Assembly (NCBI RefSeq): GCF_025558585.1 | Contig: NZ_CP094723.1 | Span: forward strand, 1,054,001 to 1,118,000 | From: Staphylococcus sp. IVB6214 | Lineage (GTDB): Bacteria; Bacillota; Bacilli; Staphylococcales; Staphylococcaceae | Length of the DNA stretch: 64,000 bases | Direction: 5' to 3' | In this document: one piece after another, positions 27,377-37,088 of the stretch | How the letters are laid out: every line of letters begins with the position of its first letter | Numbering within the stretch: position 1 is the stretch's first letter | Position numbers and translations under genes: made by a program | Notes under the pieces: model-generated | Told to the model about the DNA's origin: nothing | The model's database searches: none | What the model saw: only the letters and a program-made list of their open reading frames with translations

Positions 27377-30085
27377 TCAGTTTTTCTGTTCAACTTCCAT
27401 ATGTCCAAGTTGTTTTAAACGCTTTTCAAATGCATCGATATCACCAATTTGTTGATGATACGGTTGAATCGTTTTCTGGAAGAATGATTTAAAACGACTG
27501 TTGATTAAGCGGTTGTCAAAAGAGACAATGATTCCTTTATCATGCTCATTTCTTAACAATCGACCAAGACCTTGTCTGAAACGTGTAACAGCATCTGGTA
27601 AAATATAATCTTTGAAAATATTAGTGAATTCATCTTTTAACAATAAAGGTTTTGTCGCATGTTGATTCATGAACGGCAGTTTTACAATCATGACACATTT
27701 GACGCCTTGCGCTTGGTAGTCAAAGCCTTCAAAAAAGCTACTTGTTCCTAATAAGATTGCTTTATCAAAATGATTGAACTGCTGAACGATTTTTTGATTT
27801 TGACTTTGTTGCTGTGCAAGAATCACATATTCATCGAAGAGTGTGATGTCATTTAAATATTCCATGACAGTATACATCATTTGATAACTTGTAAATAATA
27901 TTAAACATTTTCCCTGTGTTGTTGAGACGTAGCGTGATATATATTCTACAATCGTTTGAATATATGCATCATAATTTTGATAATGATAATCTTCAATATC
28001 ATTTGGAATAAAGATATAGCCATTCGGATAGTTCACTGGTTCAGTGTGAATCTGATAACGATTAAATTCAGTATCTTCTTTAAACCAACCTTCAAATGCA
28101 GTAAATGATTGATTAAATGTCAAGGTACCGGAAATGAAGGTGAGCGATTTAAACTGTAACAGTAACTTTTCAGTCAATATCGTTTTCACATCATTTTGTT
28201 TGATATGCAGTCGAATGGTTGCTTTTTGGTCTAAATTTTTAAGAGATACATAAAATACTTTTCCTTGTTTAATCCCTTCTTCAAATGGTTTTAACTGTGC
28301 AACAATATTTAACAATTGCTTGCGTAGCGTTTTGATTGTTTTATGTTTAATTGTTTCAAAATGAAGAAGTGTGAGATGTATTTTTTTCGTCAGTTGTTGA
28401 ATGTCGGTTAACAGTGACTCTGTTGATAAATCATAGATGTCATATCGTTTTGATGACTCATCATTATGTAATTGTTCTGGTCGAATCTGTGTGAACAATC
28501 GTTCAAAAAGTGCATCATTCATCTCGTGTATTTCATTGATATCTTGTTTGATTGCAAATACATTCATCGGTGCAATGTTTATTTTTTGCTGGACTCTTAA
28601 TTGTTCCAATTGATCAACTTGAGATAATAACTTTTCATTTTCTGTTTTTCCAATTAATCCTAGTTGATATTTAATATCTGCATATCCGACTTCGTGAACA
28701 ACACAATCTAAGGCATAGTCAGGTAAACGATGTGCTTCGTCAATGATGCAGTGATCGAATAATTGGTAAATCACATTTTCTCCAGATGCTTTTAACAAGT
28801 GTGCATGATTTGTAATACCTATCTGAATATGGGGTGCTTGCATTCTCAGTTGGTAGTAATACTCGATATCTTTTCGTACAGGAACATATGTCTCGATCTT
28901 TTGGTCCATATACATTTTTACGCCACCACGTAAATTCAACTCATGAATGTCTCCAGTATGCGTTTCAATTAACCAAACGAGCAATTGCATTTTAAGTAAA
29001 TTAACTTCATAGTTATTCGTTTGATCTTTAATGATTTGTTGTACGAGTCCTAATGAAATATAGTCCTTTTTACTTTTGATCATACAGGCATTCAACTGTG
29101 TATTTAATGCTTGATTGATTAATGGAATGTCCTGTTGGATTAATTGATATTGTAATAGCTTTGTATTTGTTGAAATCATCACATGCTCGCCAGTTTCGAT
29201 ATAATACATCACGGCTGCAATAAGATATGCGAGAGACTTGCCACTTCCTGTCTCAGCTTCAATCAATGCATTTTCATTATGCATGAGTTGATGATAAATC
29301 ACTTCTGTCAAATAACGTTGATCTTCACGATATTGATAACCAGCTTGTGTAATCACTTTTTGATAGAGTGCATTCAAATCACCATCAAATTCAATATGTG
29401 ATTTCTCAAAAAGAGATACAGGCTTATAGTGTATGTGTTCAAATTGTTCCAATAACGGTGACAACACTTGAGTGTTATGATGTTGTCTTACAAGCTCAAA
29501 GAAATAATCTTGTAAGTTGAATTTTAGGTCTTTACTCAGGTGAAACAATTGCTTTTTTGTTTCGATTGGTAAGCTTTCAAAGTGATGAAAGGCACGTATC
29601 ATGATTTTCGCTGTCGTTTCTGCATCTTCATCTGCTCGATGTGCTTGCGTCAACGGAATGTTTAAAGATTGTGCTAGTTCACTTAACTGGTAACTTTTCG
29701 CTGTTGGAAATGCAATTTTGAATAGTTCTAAAGTGTCAATCACACGTCTCGGGTTGTATGAGATATGACATTGTTCAAATGCATTTTTTAAGAAATTCAA
29801 ATCAAAATTCACATTGTGTGCAACGAAAATACACCCTTGCAATTTTTCGAATAATTCTTCTGCTATTTCATGAAAATAAGGTGCTTGTGTAAGCATATTA
29901 TTTTCAATAGATGTCAGTGCTTGGATAAATATTGGGATTTCTTTGTCTGTTTTAATCATTGTATGGTAAGTATCCACAATCGAATGGTGTTCAATAAATA
30001 CGATACCGATCTGAATAATATCATCTATATGTGGTTGATTACCTGTCGTTTCTAGATCAATGACCGCATATCTTGGTGATTTCAT
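27377..30085 (-). CDS. dinG: DinG-like exonuclease/helicase-fold protein
   Basis: A 902-residue fusion. Residues 1-170 are a DnaQ-type DEDDh exonuclease (VIDLETTGNQP, HNVNFDLNFL, HRADEDAETT). The rest is a superfamily 2 XPD/DinG core with Walker A EAETGSGKS near 278, the DEAH box in IIDEAHRLPDY near 447, and a C-terminal motif VI region TRFRQGLGRLLRN. E. coli DinG has a four-Cys iron-sulfur cluster; an equivalent Cys set is not seen here. The S. aureus protein of this form acts as a 3'-5' single-strand exonuclease without helicase activity. The ATG is 11 bases after GGAGG. Confidence 0.93.
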   Translation of the reverse strand: MKSPRYAVIDLETTGNQPHIDDIIQIGIVFIEHHSIVDTYHTMIKTDKEIPIFIQALTSIENNMLTQAPYFHEIAEELFEKLQGCIFVAHNVNFDLNFLKNAFEQCHISYNPRRVIDTLELFKIAFPTAKSYQLSELAQSLNIPLTQAHRADEDAETTAKIMIRAFHHFESLPIETKKQLFHLSKDLKFNLQDYFFELVRQHHNTQVLSPLLEQFEHIHYKPVSLFEKSHIEFDGDLNALYQKVITQAGYQYREDQRYLTEVIYHQLMHNENALIEAETGSGKSLAYLIAAVMYYIETGEHVMISTNTKLLQYQLIQQDIPLINQALNTQLNACMIKSKKDYISLGLVQQIIKDQTNNYEVNLLKMQLLVWLIETHTGDIHELNLRGGVKMYMDQKIETYVPVRKDIEYYYQLRMQAPHIQIGITNHAHLLKASGENVIYQLFDHCIIDEAHRLPDYALDCVVHEVGYADIKYQLGLIGKTENEKLLSQVDQLEQLRVQQKINIAPMNVFAIKQDINEIHEMNDALFERLFTQIRPEQLHNDESSKRYDIYDLSTESLLTDIQQLTKKIHLTLLHFETIKHKTIKTLRKQLLNIVAQLKPFEEGIKQGKVFYVSLKNLDQKATIRLHIKQNDVKTILTEKLLLQFKSLTFISGTLTFNQSFTAFEGWFKEDTEFNRYQIHTEPVNYPNGYIFIPNDIEDYHYQNYDAYIQTIVEYISRYVSTTQGKCLILFTSYQMMYTVMEYLNDITLFDEYVILAQQQSQNQKIVQQFNHFDKAILLGTSSFFEGFDYQAQGVKCVMIVKLPFMNQHATKPLLLKDEFTNIFKDYILPDAVTRFRQGLGRLLRNEHDKGIIVSFDNRLINSRFKSFFQKTIQPYHQQIGDIDAFEKRLKQLGHMEVEQKN

Positions 30086-30114
30086 TCCAATGACGCCCTC
30101 CTTTCACGACAACA

Positions 30115-31089
30115 CTATGGTAGTTCGATATCCGCACTCATAAGACGGTGGACATCGCCTTGCTCATCTAATACATATAAAAAGCCGTCGTCATCTATAC
30201 GAATAACCTCTCCGTAAAATTGTTTCTCACCTTCTGTAAAACGCAATCGTCGGTTCCATATATTAGATACAGCAATATATTCATCTTTAATTGTGTTAAA
30301 CGGTTCTGTCAAAAACTGTTGGTATCGACGTTCGATTTGCATGATTAAATCCCGCATAAATGTATAACGTTCTACATCTGTTTCTCGGTGTTGACGAATA
30401 CTTGTTGCTTGAAGTGGCACAGATGTATCAAAGTCGTCGGATTGTTGATTGACATTAATGCCAATGCCACAGATGACAGCTTCAATCCCATCTGCGTTCG
30501 CAACCATTTCAGTTAAAAACCCACACACTTTTCGATTGCCGATATAGATGTCATTCGGCCATTTAATCGAAACCGTCTCATCTGTATATTGTTGGATCGT
30601 ATGGCAAATTGCGAGTGAAATAAACAAATTAAATGTTGTTAACATAGAAAAAGGAATGTTTGGACGTAACACAAGTGTCATCCAAACGCCTTTTCCTTTT
30701 GCTGATTGCCATGGGCGTTTGAATCGCCCTTTTCCAGCAGTTTGCTCATTGCTTAATATCAGCATACTTTCAGAATGATCAATGAGCAAATGTTTCGCAA
30801 TATCTTGTGTTGATGTGACTGACTCGTATGTTTCAATCGTTTCAATGAGTGACTGATTTTTCAATAAACCTTGGAGAATCCCTTTATGCCAGACAGTTGG
30901 ATAATCATTTAACCGATGACCTTTATTATGAACGGAGTCTATCGAGACATGTTCTGACTTTAGTTGATCAATGACTTTCTTCACTGTCATACGTGAAATA
31001 TTTAATTGATTGGCTATTGTTTGTCCTGATACATATTGTGGTTGTGCTTCAGTTAACAATTTTAAAATTTGATCACGATATTTCGACAT
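30115..31089 (-). CDS. birA: Bifunctional biotin-protein ligase and biotin repressor BirA
   Basis: A 324-residue BirA. The N-terminal winged helix (about 1-60, SGQTIANQLNISRMTVKKVID) marks it as a group II ligase that also represses biotin genes. The catalytic domain has the biotinyl-AMP loop AGKGRFKRPWQS near 120, KWPNDIYIG near 185 and CGIGINVN near 220, followed by the C-terminal SH3-like cap. It biotinylates acetyl-CoA and pyruvate carboxylases. The start lies inside cca (17-base overlap), so the two are coupled. No biotin operator was found within the window. Confidence 0.95.
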   Translation of the reverse strand: MSKYRDQILKLLTEAQPQYVSGQTIANQLNISRMTVKKVIDQLKSEHVSIDSVHNKGHRLNDYPTVWHKGILQGLLKNQSLIETIETYESVTSTQDIAKHLLIDHSESMLILSNEQTAGKGRFKRPWQSAKGKGVWMTLVLRPNIPFSMLTTFNLFISLAICHTIQQYTDETVSIKWPNDIYIGNRKVCGFLTEMVANADGIEAVICGIGINVNQQSDDFDTSVPLQATSIRQHRETDVERYTFMRDLIMQIERRYQQFLTEPFNTIKDEYIAVSNIWNRRLRFTEGEKQFYGEVIRIDDDGFLYVLDEQGDVHRLMSADIELP

Positions 31090-32284
31090 GTACTTTCACC
31101 CATTCAATAATTTCTTGTTCATGATTAAGAACCTTTTGTTGTACGACGGCACATTCAGCACAACGCAAAGCTTCTTTTAGCCATGGACCTGATTTTCGAT
31201 TAAATGCAGTCATAAGGACTTTACCATTGACTGCTAATTGTTGTCGCTCCTGAATTGCAAGCGACTGCCAAGTGTCTGAGATTGTCTGTGTATTGAAAAT
31301 CAATGGTGACACTTGTGGGATACCATTCATTTTCAGTAGAGATTGCATTGTGAACAATTCAATACATAGTGTTTGTCCAAAATCATAGACAAATTGACGC
31401 AATGCTGCTTTTGTATTTAATGATGGTGCGAGCTTCATCGCACGACATAATTGTTCAGCATGTTTGACTTCATCATTGCTTCGCTTTAATTGTTTTAAAC
31501 TACCGGTTTGCCCATTTGTTTGATACATAACAATTGCTAAAAACTGGGCTAATGTTACAGGGTTTGTAACGTGAATATGGTTCATATCTATCTCTTTGAA
31601 GAAAGGCATATATTTCCATATGTTCAAATCTTGTAACATCTCAAACGTATGTGAGACATATTGACCACTCAATAGTTTCTCTAACTCTACCATGATACGT
31701 TCAATTGCAAGATGTGTAATATCAGGTGTGCGTTTTAACATTGCATCGTATGTTTCAGATGCAATTGTAAAGCCGAGTTGTGATTTGAAACGGATGCCTC
31801 TCAAGATACGCAGAGCATCTTCTTCAAAACGTGCGTGCGGATCACCTACTGTACGAATGATTTTTGCTTCAATATCCTTATATCCGTCAAAGTGATCAAT
31901 TATATGAAAGTGTTGATCCATCGCAATAGCGTTAATCGTAAAGTCACGTCGTTCAACATCTTGGTATAAATCACGTACAAAGTATACTTCGCTTGGACGA
32001 CGGTGATCGGTGTAATCTCCTTCAGTACGAAAAGTGGTGATTTCATAGTTGCTACCTTGCCAAACGACATTAATCGTGCCATGTGCTTTTCCAATCGGAA
32101 TTGTATGGTCGAAAAGGGCTTCTACTTCATCCGGTGTCGCATTCGTCGTTATATCGATATCATTGATTGGACGTTTCATTAAATAATCTCGCACAGAACC
32201 ACCGACAAAATATGCTTCATAACCATGATTGACGAGTTGTTGCATGACGGGAAAAGCTGTCACAAAAATTTCTTTATCTTGCAT
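31073..32284 (-). CDS. cca: CCA-adding tRNA nucleotidyltransferase
   Basis: A 403-residue class II nucleotidyltransferase that builds and repairs the 3' CCA end of tRNA without a template. It shows GGSVRDYL and DIDITTNATPDE (the two catalytic Asp), RRDFTINAIAMD, and EEDALRILRGIRFKSQLGF with the EDxxR motif that selects nucleotides. I chose the ATG at 32284, seven bases after GGAGAG; the TTG at 32299 overlaps that site. The start lies inside the end of bshA and the end overlaps birA, so three genes are tightly packed as in B. subtilis. Confidence 0.95.
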   Translation of the reverse strand: MQDKEIFVTAFPVMQQLVNHGYEAYFVGGSVRDYLMKRPINDIDITTNATPDEVEALFDHTIPIGKAHGTINVVWQGSNYEITTFRTEGDYTDHRRPSEVYFVRDLYQDVERRDFTINAIAMDQHFHIIDHFDGYKDIEAKIIRTVGDPHARFEEDALRILRGIRFKSQLGFTIASETYDAMLKRTPDITHLAIERIMVELEKLLSGQYVSHTFEMLQDLNIWKYMPFFKEIDMNHIHVTNPVTLAQFLAIVMYQTNGQTGSLKQLKRSNDEVKHAEQLCRAMKLAPSLNTKAALRQFVYDFGQTLCIELFTMQSLLKMNGIPQVSPLIFNTQTISDTWQSLAIQERQQLAVNGKVLMTAFNRKSGPWLKEALRCAECAVVQQKVLNHEQEIIEWVKVHVEIS

Positions 32285-33410
32285 CGTTGGACTCTCCAAT
32301 CATTTGACGGTACTGCGCTTCATATTGATCAGCAATAATAGTCGAGTGAAAACGTTCTCGAACATCTTTTAACATACGATGCTGCATTTGAGTGTATAGC
32401 TGTGAGTCTGACAATAACTTTAGTGCATATTCTGCAGCGTGTCGGCTATCCCCTATATCGACTAAATAACCAGTGTCACCATGCTTGATGACTTCTTTTA
32501 TACCACCTGCGTATGTACCAATTGGAACGACTCCTGTTGTCATCGCTTCAAGTAACGTGAGTCCAAAACTTTCTTTTTCACTCATTAACAAGACTAAGTC
32601 TGAGATTTGATAAAAATTGCTGACACAATCTTGCTTACCTAAAAACAATACATCATCTTGTAATTTTAGTTCACGGACTTTTTCACGCATATCGAGAAGT
32701 TCTGGTCCATCGCCGATCAGTAATAGTTTTGATTTTATGTTTTGGCGAATCAGTTTGAATGTGTCAATAATTGTATCTATTCGCTTGACTTTGCGGAAGT
32801 TTGACACATGAATGATGACTTTTTCATCTTCTGCAATTCCATAGCTTGCCTTAAGTTCAGGTTGATAACCTGTTGGAAATTCAGTTTCACGGACGAAATT
32901 ATATATTGGCACAATATCCTTGTTTGGTTTAATGATGTCATAAGTTTCTTCTTTCAGTGATTGACTTACACTTGTCACAACATCACTTTGTTCAATACCA
33001 AACTTTATTGCGTTACGCAAAGCATGGTCGTAACCAAGGACAGTGATATCTGTACCGTGAAGTGTTGTCATAATTTTAATATCTTTACCAGACATTTGAC
33101 GTGCGAGAATGCCACATATTGCATGTGGGATTGCATAATGCATATGTAACACATCCAAATCATATTCGTTAATCACATTCGCAATTTTTGTACTCAAAGA
33201 AATGTCATAGGGTGGATATTGAAAGACGGCATATTGATTCACATCGACTTGGTGAAACGTAATATTAGGAATCGGTTTATTTAGTCTGAAAGGCATATTA
33301 GATGTGATAAAGTGTACTTCATGACCACGTTCTGCCATCAATATTCCGAGTTCGGTCGCTATCACACCAGACCCACCGATAGAAGGATAACACGTTATTC
33401 CTATTTTCAT
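32274..33410 (-). CDS. bshA: BshA, GlcNAc-malate synthase of bacillithiol biosynthesis
   Basis: A 378-residue GT4-family glycosyltransferase (GT-B fold). It joins UDP-GlcNAc and L-malate, the first step to bacillithiol. Visible features are CYPSIGGSGVIATELG at the N-terminus, the HMHYAIPHA region, TTLHGTDITVLGYD, and the donor-site EKESFGLTLLEA near 285. The start is the ATG at 33410 (MKIGITCYP), six bases after AAAGGAGGT; a 14-codon upstream extension is rejected. Position between ypjD and cca matches B. subtilis. BrxA and YpdA, which use the product, are encoded elsewhere in the window. Confidence 0.96.
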   Translation of the reverse strand: MKIGITCYPSIGGSGVIATELGILMAERGHEVHFITSNMPFRLNKPIPNITFHQVDVNQYAVFQYPPYDISLSTKIANVINEYDLDVLHMHYAIPHAICGILARQMSGKDIKIMTTLHGTDITVLGYDHALRNAIKFGIEQSDVVTSVSQSLKEETYDIIKPNKDIVPIYNFVRETEFPTGYQPELKASYGIAEDEKVIIHVSNFRKVKRIDTIIDTFKLIRQNIKSKLLLIGDGPELLDMREKVRELKLQDDVLFLGKQDCVSNFYQISDLVLLMSEKESFGLTLLEAMTTGVVPIGTYAGGIKEVIKHGDTGYLVDIGDSRHAAEYALKLLSDSQLYTQMQHRMLKDVRERFHSTIIADQYEAQYRQMIGESNDAR

Positions 33411-33423
33411 GTAAAGACCTCCT

Positions 33424-33744
33424 TTATTTTCTCTCAAAACGATCTTTATCACGTGTATTAAACTTGTGCATCGTCTGATTAAAACTTTCTGTCATATCAA
33501 TATTGAGTGAGTTCGCAATACAAAGTAATACGAATAAATTGTCACCCAGTTCTGCTTCGATTGTATTTGTTTCTTCACTCTCTTTTTTACGTTTTTCTCC
33601 GTAATAATGATTGATTTCACGCGCAAGTTCACCTACTTCTTCCGTCATGCGTGCTAGATTAGCGAGTGGTGAGAAATACCCTGCTTTAAATTGTGAAATA
33701 TAAGCATCTACTTCTTGTTGCATCTCGTGCATAGATTTTGTCAT
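33424..33744 (-). CDS. ypjD: MazG-type nucleotide pyrophosphohydrolase (YpjD)
   Basis: A 106-residue all-helical MazG-fold protein. The metal-binding pattern E-E-x2-E with a later E-x2-D is present as MTEEVGELAREI and EAELGDNLFVLL. Such proteins hydrolyse (d)NTPs to monophosphates, often cleaning damaged or unwanted nucleotides; the substrate here is unknown. It lies 13 bases before bshA at the head of the ypjD-bshA-cca-birA-dinG unit. B. subtilis has dapB, mgsA and bshB1 between ypjD and bshA; these are absent here. The ribosome site is AGAGGTC. Confidence 0.88.
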   Translation of the reverse strand: MTKSMHEMQQEVDAYISQFKAGYFSPLANLARMTEEVGELAREINHYYGEKRKKESEETNTIEAELGDNLFVLLCIANSLNIDMTESFNQTMHKFNTRDKDRFERK

Positions 33745-33893
33745 GATATGACCTCTTTCTTAATAAGCATTCCCTTTCATGATACATGTATCTGCCTTCT
33801 TGAGCAATTCTTGATGCTTATATGGTGAATATTATATGTCTCTCATCTGTTTCATAGAGACATGTTTACAGGATAGCGTGTATAAAAACACAA

Positions 33894-33924
33894 AAAAGCT
33901 GAAACATATTTTGTTTCAGCTTTT
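33894..33924 (-). terminator. Terminator after the zinc metallopeptidase gene
   Basis: AAAAGCTGAAAC pairs with GTTTCAGCTTTT, and TTTTTTT-rich sequence follows on the minus strand, four bases past the stop. Confidence 0.88.
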
Positions 33925-33928
33925 AAGA

Positions 33929-34624
33929 CTATTCTTGAGAACGTGCAATTAAGATAAAGCGTAATAACTCTGCCACTGCAACAGCGGTTGCTGCCACATA
34001 TGTCATTGCTGCCGCTCTTAAAACACGGCCTGCATGTTTGTATTCATTTTCATTAACGATTTGCATCTTCTTAATTTGGGTCATGGCGCGTTTACTTGCA
34101 TCAAACTCAACTGGTAATGTCACAATTGAGAACAGCACGGCGAACGCCATTAAGAAAATACCGATCCATAATGCGGATGTTCCAAAAGCACTATTCATTG
34201 TAGTTAAAACAATTCCCATCATAATAAAGATATATGATAATGAACTACCTAAGTTAGCCACAGGAACCAGTGCTGTGCGGAAGCGTAAGAAGAAATATCC
34301 TTCATAATGTTGAATTGCATGTCCTACTTCGTGCGCTGCAATCGCAGTTCCGGCTACACTTGGGCGGTCATAGTTTGCTGGTGATAAAACGACAACCTTC
34401 TTTCTTGGATCATAATGATCTGTCAAAAAGCCATTGCCTCGTTGGACATCAACGTCATTTATCCCATTGGCATGTAATATTTCTAATGCCACTTCTCTCC
34501 CTGTTTTGCCACTTGTTGATCTTACTTTTGAATATTTTTCATAATTGGATTTTACACTGTGTTGTGCGTACATTGGAAGTACCATCAAGATGGCAAAATA
34601 TACAATCATTGATACTAAAGACAT
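33929..34624 (-). CDS. Membrane-bound zinc metallopeptidase (YugP family)
   Basis: A 231-residue membrane protein. The zincin motif HEVGH is in AIAAHEVGHAIQHYEGY near residue 97, after an N-terminal helix; two or three more helices follow (LSYIFIMMGIVLTT, IFLMAFAVLFSIVTLP, TYVAATAVAVAELLR). This matches the YugP family of neutral zinc peptidases, whose substrates are unknown. The start is the ATG at 34624, eight bases after AAAGGAG; the GTG at 34633 is part of the ribosome site. It is last in the unit with aroC-aroB-aroA-ypiA-ypiB, or transcribed with the DUF1405 gene 51 bases upstream. Confidence 0.82.
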   Translation of the reverse strand: MSLVSMIVYFAILMVLPMYAQHSVKSNYEKYSKVRSTSGKTGREVALEILHANGINDVDVQRGNGFLTDHYDPRKKVVVLSPANYDRPSVAGTAIAAHEVGHAIQHYEGYFFLRFRTALVPVANLGSSLSYIFIMMGIVLTTMNSAFGTSALWIGIFLMAFAVLFSIVTLPVEFDASKRAMTQIKKMQIVNENEYKHAGRVLRAAAMTYVAATAVAVAELLRFILIARSQE

Positions 34625-34675
34625 GTATTTCACTCCTTTTGTTATATTTTACGTGGTTCATGTTATAGGGTCAAA

Positions 34676-35263
34676 CTATTTACTTGTGCGGCGCTTAATT
34701 TTTGAAATAACGTAAAGGAGCGGTATCATCGATAGCCAAAATGCGATATAACCAATGAGACTCTCGTATCGATCTAAGGATCCATATACAGGGTATTGGT
34801 GAAATACATAGTCGATGACATCGTTATGAATAACCCATATGAGTGCAACTGAGAGACTCACAAGTGTAAAACGAAATCTTGGTATGAATATGAGTGCTTG
34901 AATCGCCATGATGCCATGTGACATGATAAGCATGACCCCTACGATATAGATGGTGTTGTCTTCATAAAAAAGCATGAGATTCATGATGACAGCCCAAACG
35001 CCATATTTGAATAGTGTTACAAAGGCGAGTGTATCAACAATAGCTGATTGTTTATTCAACAGAAACAACAAGATACTGATTGATAAGAAAAGGGTTGCTG
35101 TTGGACTGTCAGGTACGAACGGCCAAAAATACCACGATGTTTGTGATAGTTGACCTTCATACCATATATAACCATATATCGTCCCTAATACGTTGCAGAA
35201 AAGTAAAAAGTAAAGAAATGGCCTATCATACAAAAAAGCGTGCATGAGTTCTTTATGAGACAT
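34676..35263 (-). CDS. ypjA: DUF1405 membrane protein (YpjA-like)
   Basis: A 195-residue integral membrane protein with about five or six helices. It begins FLYDRPFLYFLLFCNVLG and contains WPFVPDSPTATLFLSISI, both characteristic of the DUF1405/YpjA family. No function is known. In B. subtilis ypjA lies downstream of ypiB-ypiF-qcrABC; here it follows ypiB directly, so the cytochrome bc genes are not at this locus, as expected for staphylococci, which lack a bc1 complex. The ATG has GAGG eight bases upstream. Confidence 0.8.
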   Translation of the reverse strand: MSHKELMHAFLYDRPFLYFLLFCNVLGTIYGYIWYEGQLSQTSWYFWPFVPDSPTATLFLSISILLFLLNKQSAIVDTLAFVTLFKYGVWAVIMNLMLFYEDNTIYIVGVMLIMSHGIMAIQALIFIPRFRFTLVSLSVALIWVIHNDVIDYVFHQYPVYGSLDRYESLIGYIAFWLSMIPLLYVISKIKRRTSK

Positions 35264-35283
35264 GATATTTACCTCGTGACAAT

Positions 35284-35871
35284 TTATTGAGAAAGTCGAC
35301 GCAATTTTATCGTATTACGCAAACGTGTGAAATGATAGAATGCTTCTGCATCTTGCATTGTGAGACTCATATCAATTTGTGATGAAAGCATTGTTAATAA
35401 ACCCTGCTCGGTCGCTTGCGAAAGTTCAATATGATATAAATCACGCATGTAGTCTGCATGATTAGATTGTTGTAGTAACTGATGTAACAAGATGTGATCA
35501 AGGTGTGCATCTCTTGTCATTTGGTGATCGAAATGAAGTTTGATGTCGATTGTTTTGTTTGACGCAAGGACGACATGAAAAATTTGATTCGTATTAATGA
35601 GATGAAATGTGTCATCATCATAACGAATGGCATGCGCTTCAGATTCTGATGTGCTGAGTGTTAAAGTCGGATGATTTTCAATGACTTGATCGACAAAGCG
35701 AATATGATCGAGAAGTTGTCTATTTGCCCTGATATAATTAAGCAACCAAACACTAATGCGTGATTTGAATGTATAGTGTGATAGTAAATATGCGATAAAC
35801 TGTTGCTTTGCTACATATAAAGGTGTATCAGATAAGGCATTATAATTATAAATAGCGCTCACGTTCTTCAT
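35284..35871 (-). CDS. ypiB: YpiB-like protein (UPF0302)
   Basis: A soluble protein of up to 195 residues matching UPF0302/YpiB in [17 protein letters not shown] and [10 protein letters not shown]. Function is unknown; in B. subtilis YpiB is linked to stability of bc1 assembly factors and IreB-type proteins, so a regulatory role is possible. The start is unsure: the ATG at 35871 lies 26 bases inside ypiA with no ribosome site, and alignment with relatives suggests a start some ten codons later, where only non-ATG codons occur in frame. Translation is probably coupled to ypiA. The order aroA-ypiA-ypiB is as in B. subtilis. Confidence 0.75.
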   Translation of the reverse strand: MKNVSAIYNYNALSDTPLYVAKQQFIAYLLSHYTFKSRISVWLLNYIRANRQLLDHIRFVDQVIENHPTLTLSTSESEAHAIRYDDDTFHLINTNQIFHVVLASNKTIDIKLHFDHQMTRDAHLDHILLHQLLQQSNHADYMRDLYHIELSQATEQGLLTMLSSQIDMSLTMQDAEAFYHFTRLRNTIKLRRLSQ

Positions 35872-37087
35872 GCCACTGCGTATTGTTTGGTTCTAATTCG
35901 ATAAGTCGATCTAAAAGTTTCTCTCGTGTTGTTGTATCACCAATCTCAACGACATAGTGATAATAGTCGCCGAGAAAATCAATGTTGCTGTGCAGCGTTT
36001 CATGTGCAAGTGCATAGAAATGTTGTGCCTCTTTATCGCGTTCTTCTTCTCCAAGTGCATAGGCGATTTGCCACATGAATTGTGGATCCATATCATCTTC
36101 TTCAGTATATTGAATCAATGAGATAAGTCCTTCATTATCTTCTTCGTTGCGATAATAGTCTGCCAGTAACATCAATGGTTCTTGATAAGCAGGGTCCACT
36201 TCTAGTGCTTGCTTTAATAATGACACCCCAACTTCTGCGTCACCATGTTCGACTTGTAATGCACCTGTCGTATACATCAACTCTTTATAAAATTGGTTAA
36301 GGCGTAATCCTTTTGTCCCGATTTCAATTGCATCTTCATATGCTTTTTCATTTTCGTACAGTTGTTGTAAGTAAAAATACGCTTGCATATAATCAGGATC
36401 TTTTTGTAATAATGTACGTATGATTTTAATAGCTTCTTGTGTTAAATCATTTTTATCAAATGCAATTGCTTTTTTGAAATAATCTTCCGAAGTCATTTCT
36501 TGTTCATGAATTTCTTCAAACCATTGTAAGGCATCTGAATAGTTCCCACTTTGTAAACTGCTGTCAGCAAGGCGTGAGAAAAGATTCACACCATTAACCA
36601 TGTGTTCCCCTGCTTCAAGAACTGTATCATATTCACGTGATGCACGAAGATATTGACCGTCATAATAAAATAATTCTGCAATTGCAAAGTGCAATATCGG
36701 ATCTGAAGGTTGCATATCAATCGCTTGTTGTACTTTATCAATCGCAACATCTGTCATATTGATTTGTTGATATAAGTCTGCTTCTAACATTAAACGTTCA
36801 GGAGTTAATTCCACATCATTTAAATATTCTAAAGCTTCATCGGTATGATTTTCAGAAATCAAACCTTCAATAAAATAAATGAGTACGTCTGCTTCATCTG
36901 GATATTTCATATAGAGTGCTCTAAAAACATCCAGTCCCTGCGGCATAAGTCCGAAACGGTATAATGTTTCACCGAGAAGGAATAAAGCTTCATCATGGTC
37001 TGATTGAATCGCTTGTTCTACACGACTATTAATATCTTCTAATTTCTGACTATTGATGTCGTCGATTAACTTATAGATGTCTTGCAT
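35846..37087 (-). CDS. ypiA: Tetratricopeptide-repeat protein (YpiA-like)
   Basis: A 413-residue soluble protein made of tetratricopeptide repeats, acidic overall. Repeats can be followed from about residue 20 ([19 protein letters not shown]) through [37 protein letters not shown] and [17 protein letters not shown]. Such repeats bind protein partners; the partner is not known. I chose the ATG at 37087 (MQDIYKLID) because AGGG lies five bases before it; the ATG at 37099 inside aroA has no ribosome site. It starts one base after the aroA stop and overlaps ypiB. Confidence 0.85.
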   Translation of the reverse strand: MQDIYKLIDDINSQKLEDINSRVEQAIQSDHDEALFLLGETLYRFGLMPQGLDVFRALYMKYPDEADVLIYFIEGLISENHTDEALEYLNDVELTPERLMLEADLYQQINMTDVAIDKVQQAIDMQPSDPILHFAIAELFYYDGQYLRASREYDTVLEAGEHMVNGVNLFSRLADSSLQSGNYSDALQWFEEIHEQEMTSEDYFKKAIAFDKNDLTQEAIKIIRTLLQKDPDYMQAYFYLQQLYENEKAYEDAIEIGTKGLRLNQFYKELMYTTGALQVEHGDAEVGVSLLKQALEVDPAYQEPLMLLADYYRNEEDNEGLISLIQYTEEDDMDPQFMWQIAYALGEEERDKEAQHFYALAHETLHSNIDFLGDYYHYVVEIGDTTTREKLLDRLIELEPNNTQWHEERERYL

Positions 37088-37088
37088 G

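Noticed and set aside
33424-33744. YpjD as a MazF/MazG-type toxin-antitoxin member
   Set aside because: The name MazG refers to the pyrophosphohydrolase fold; no toxin gene is adjacent and the neighbours are housekeeping genes.
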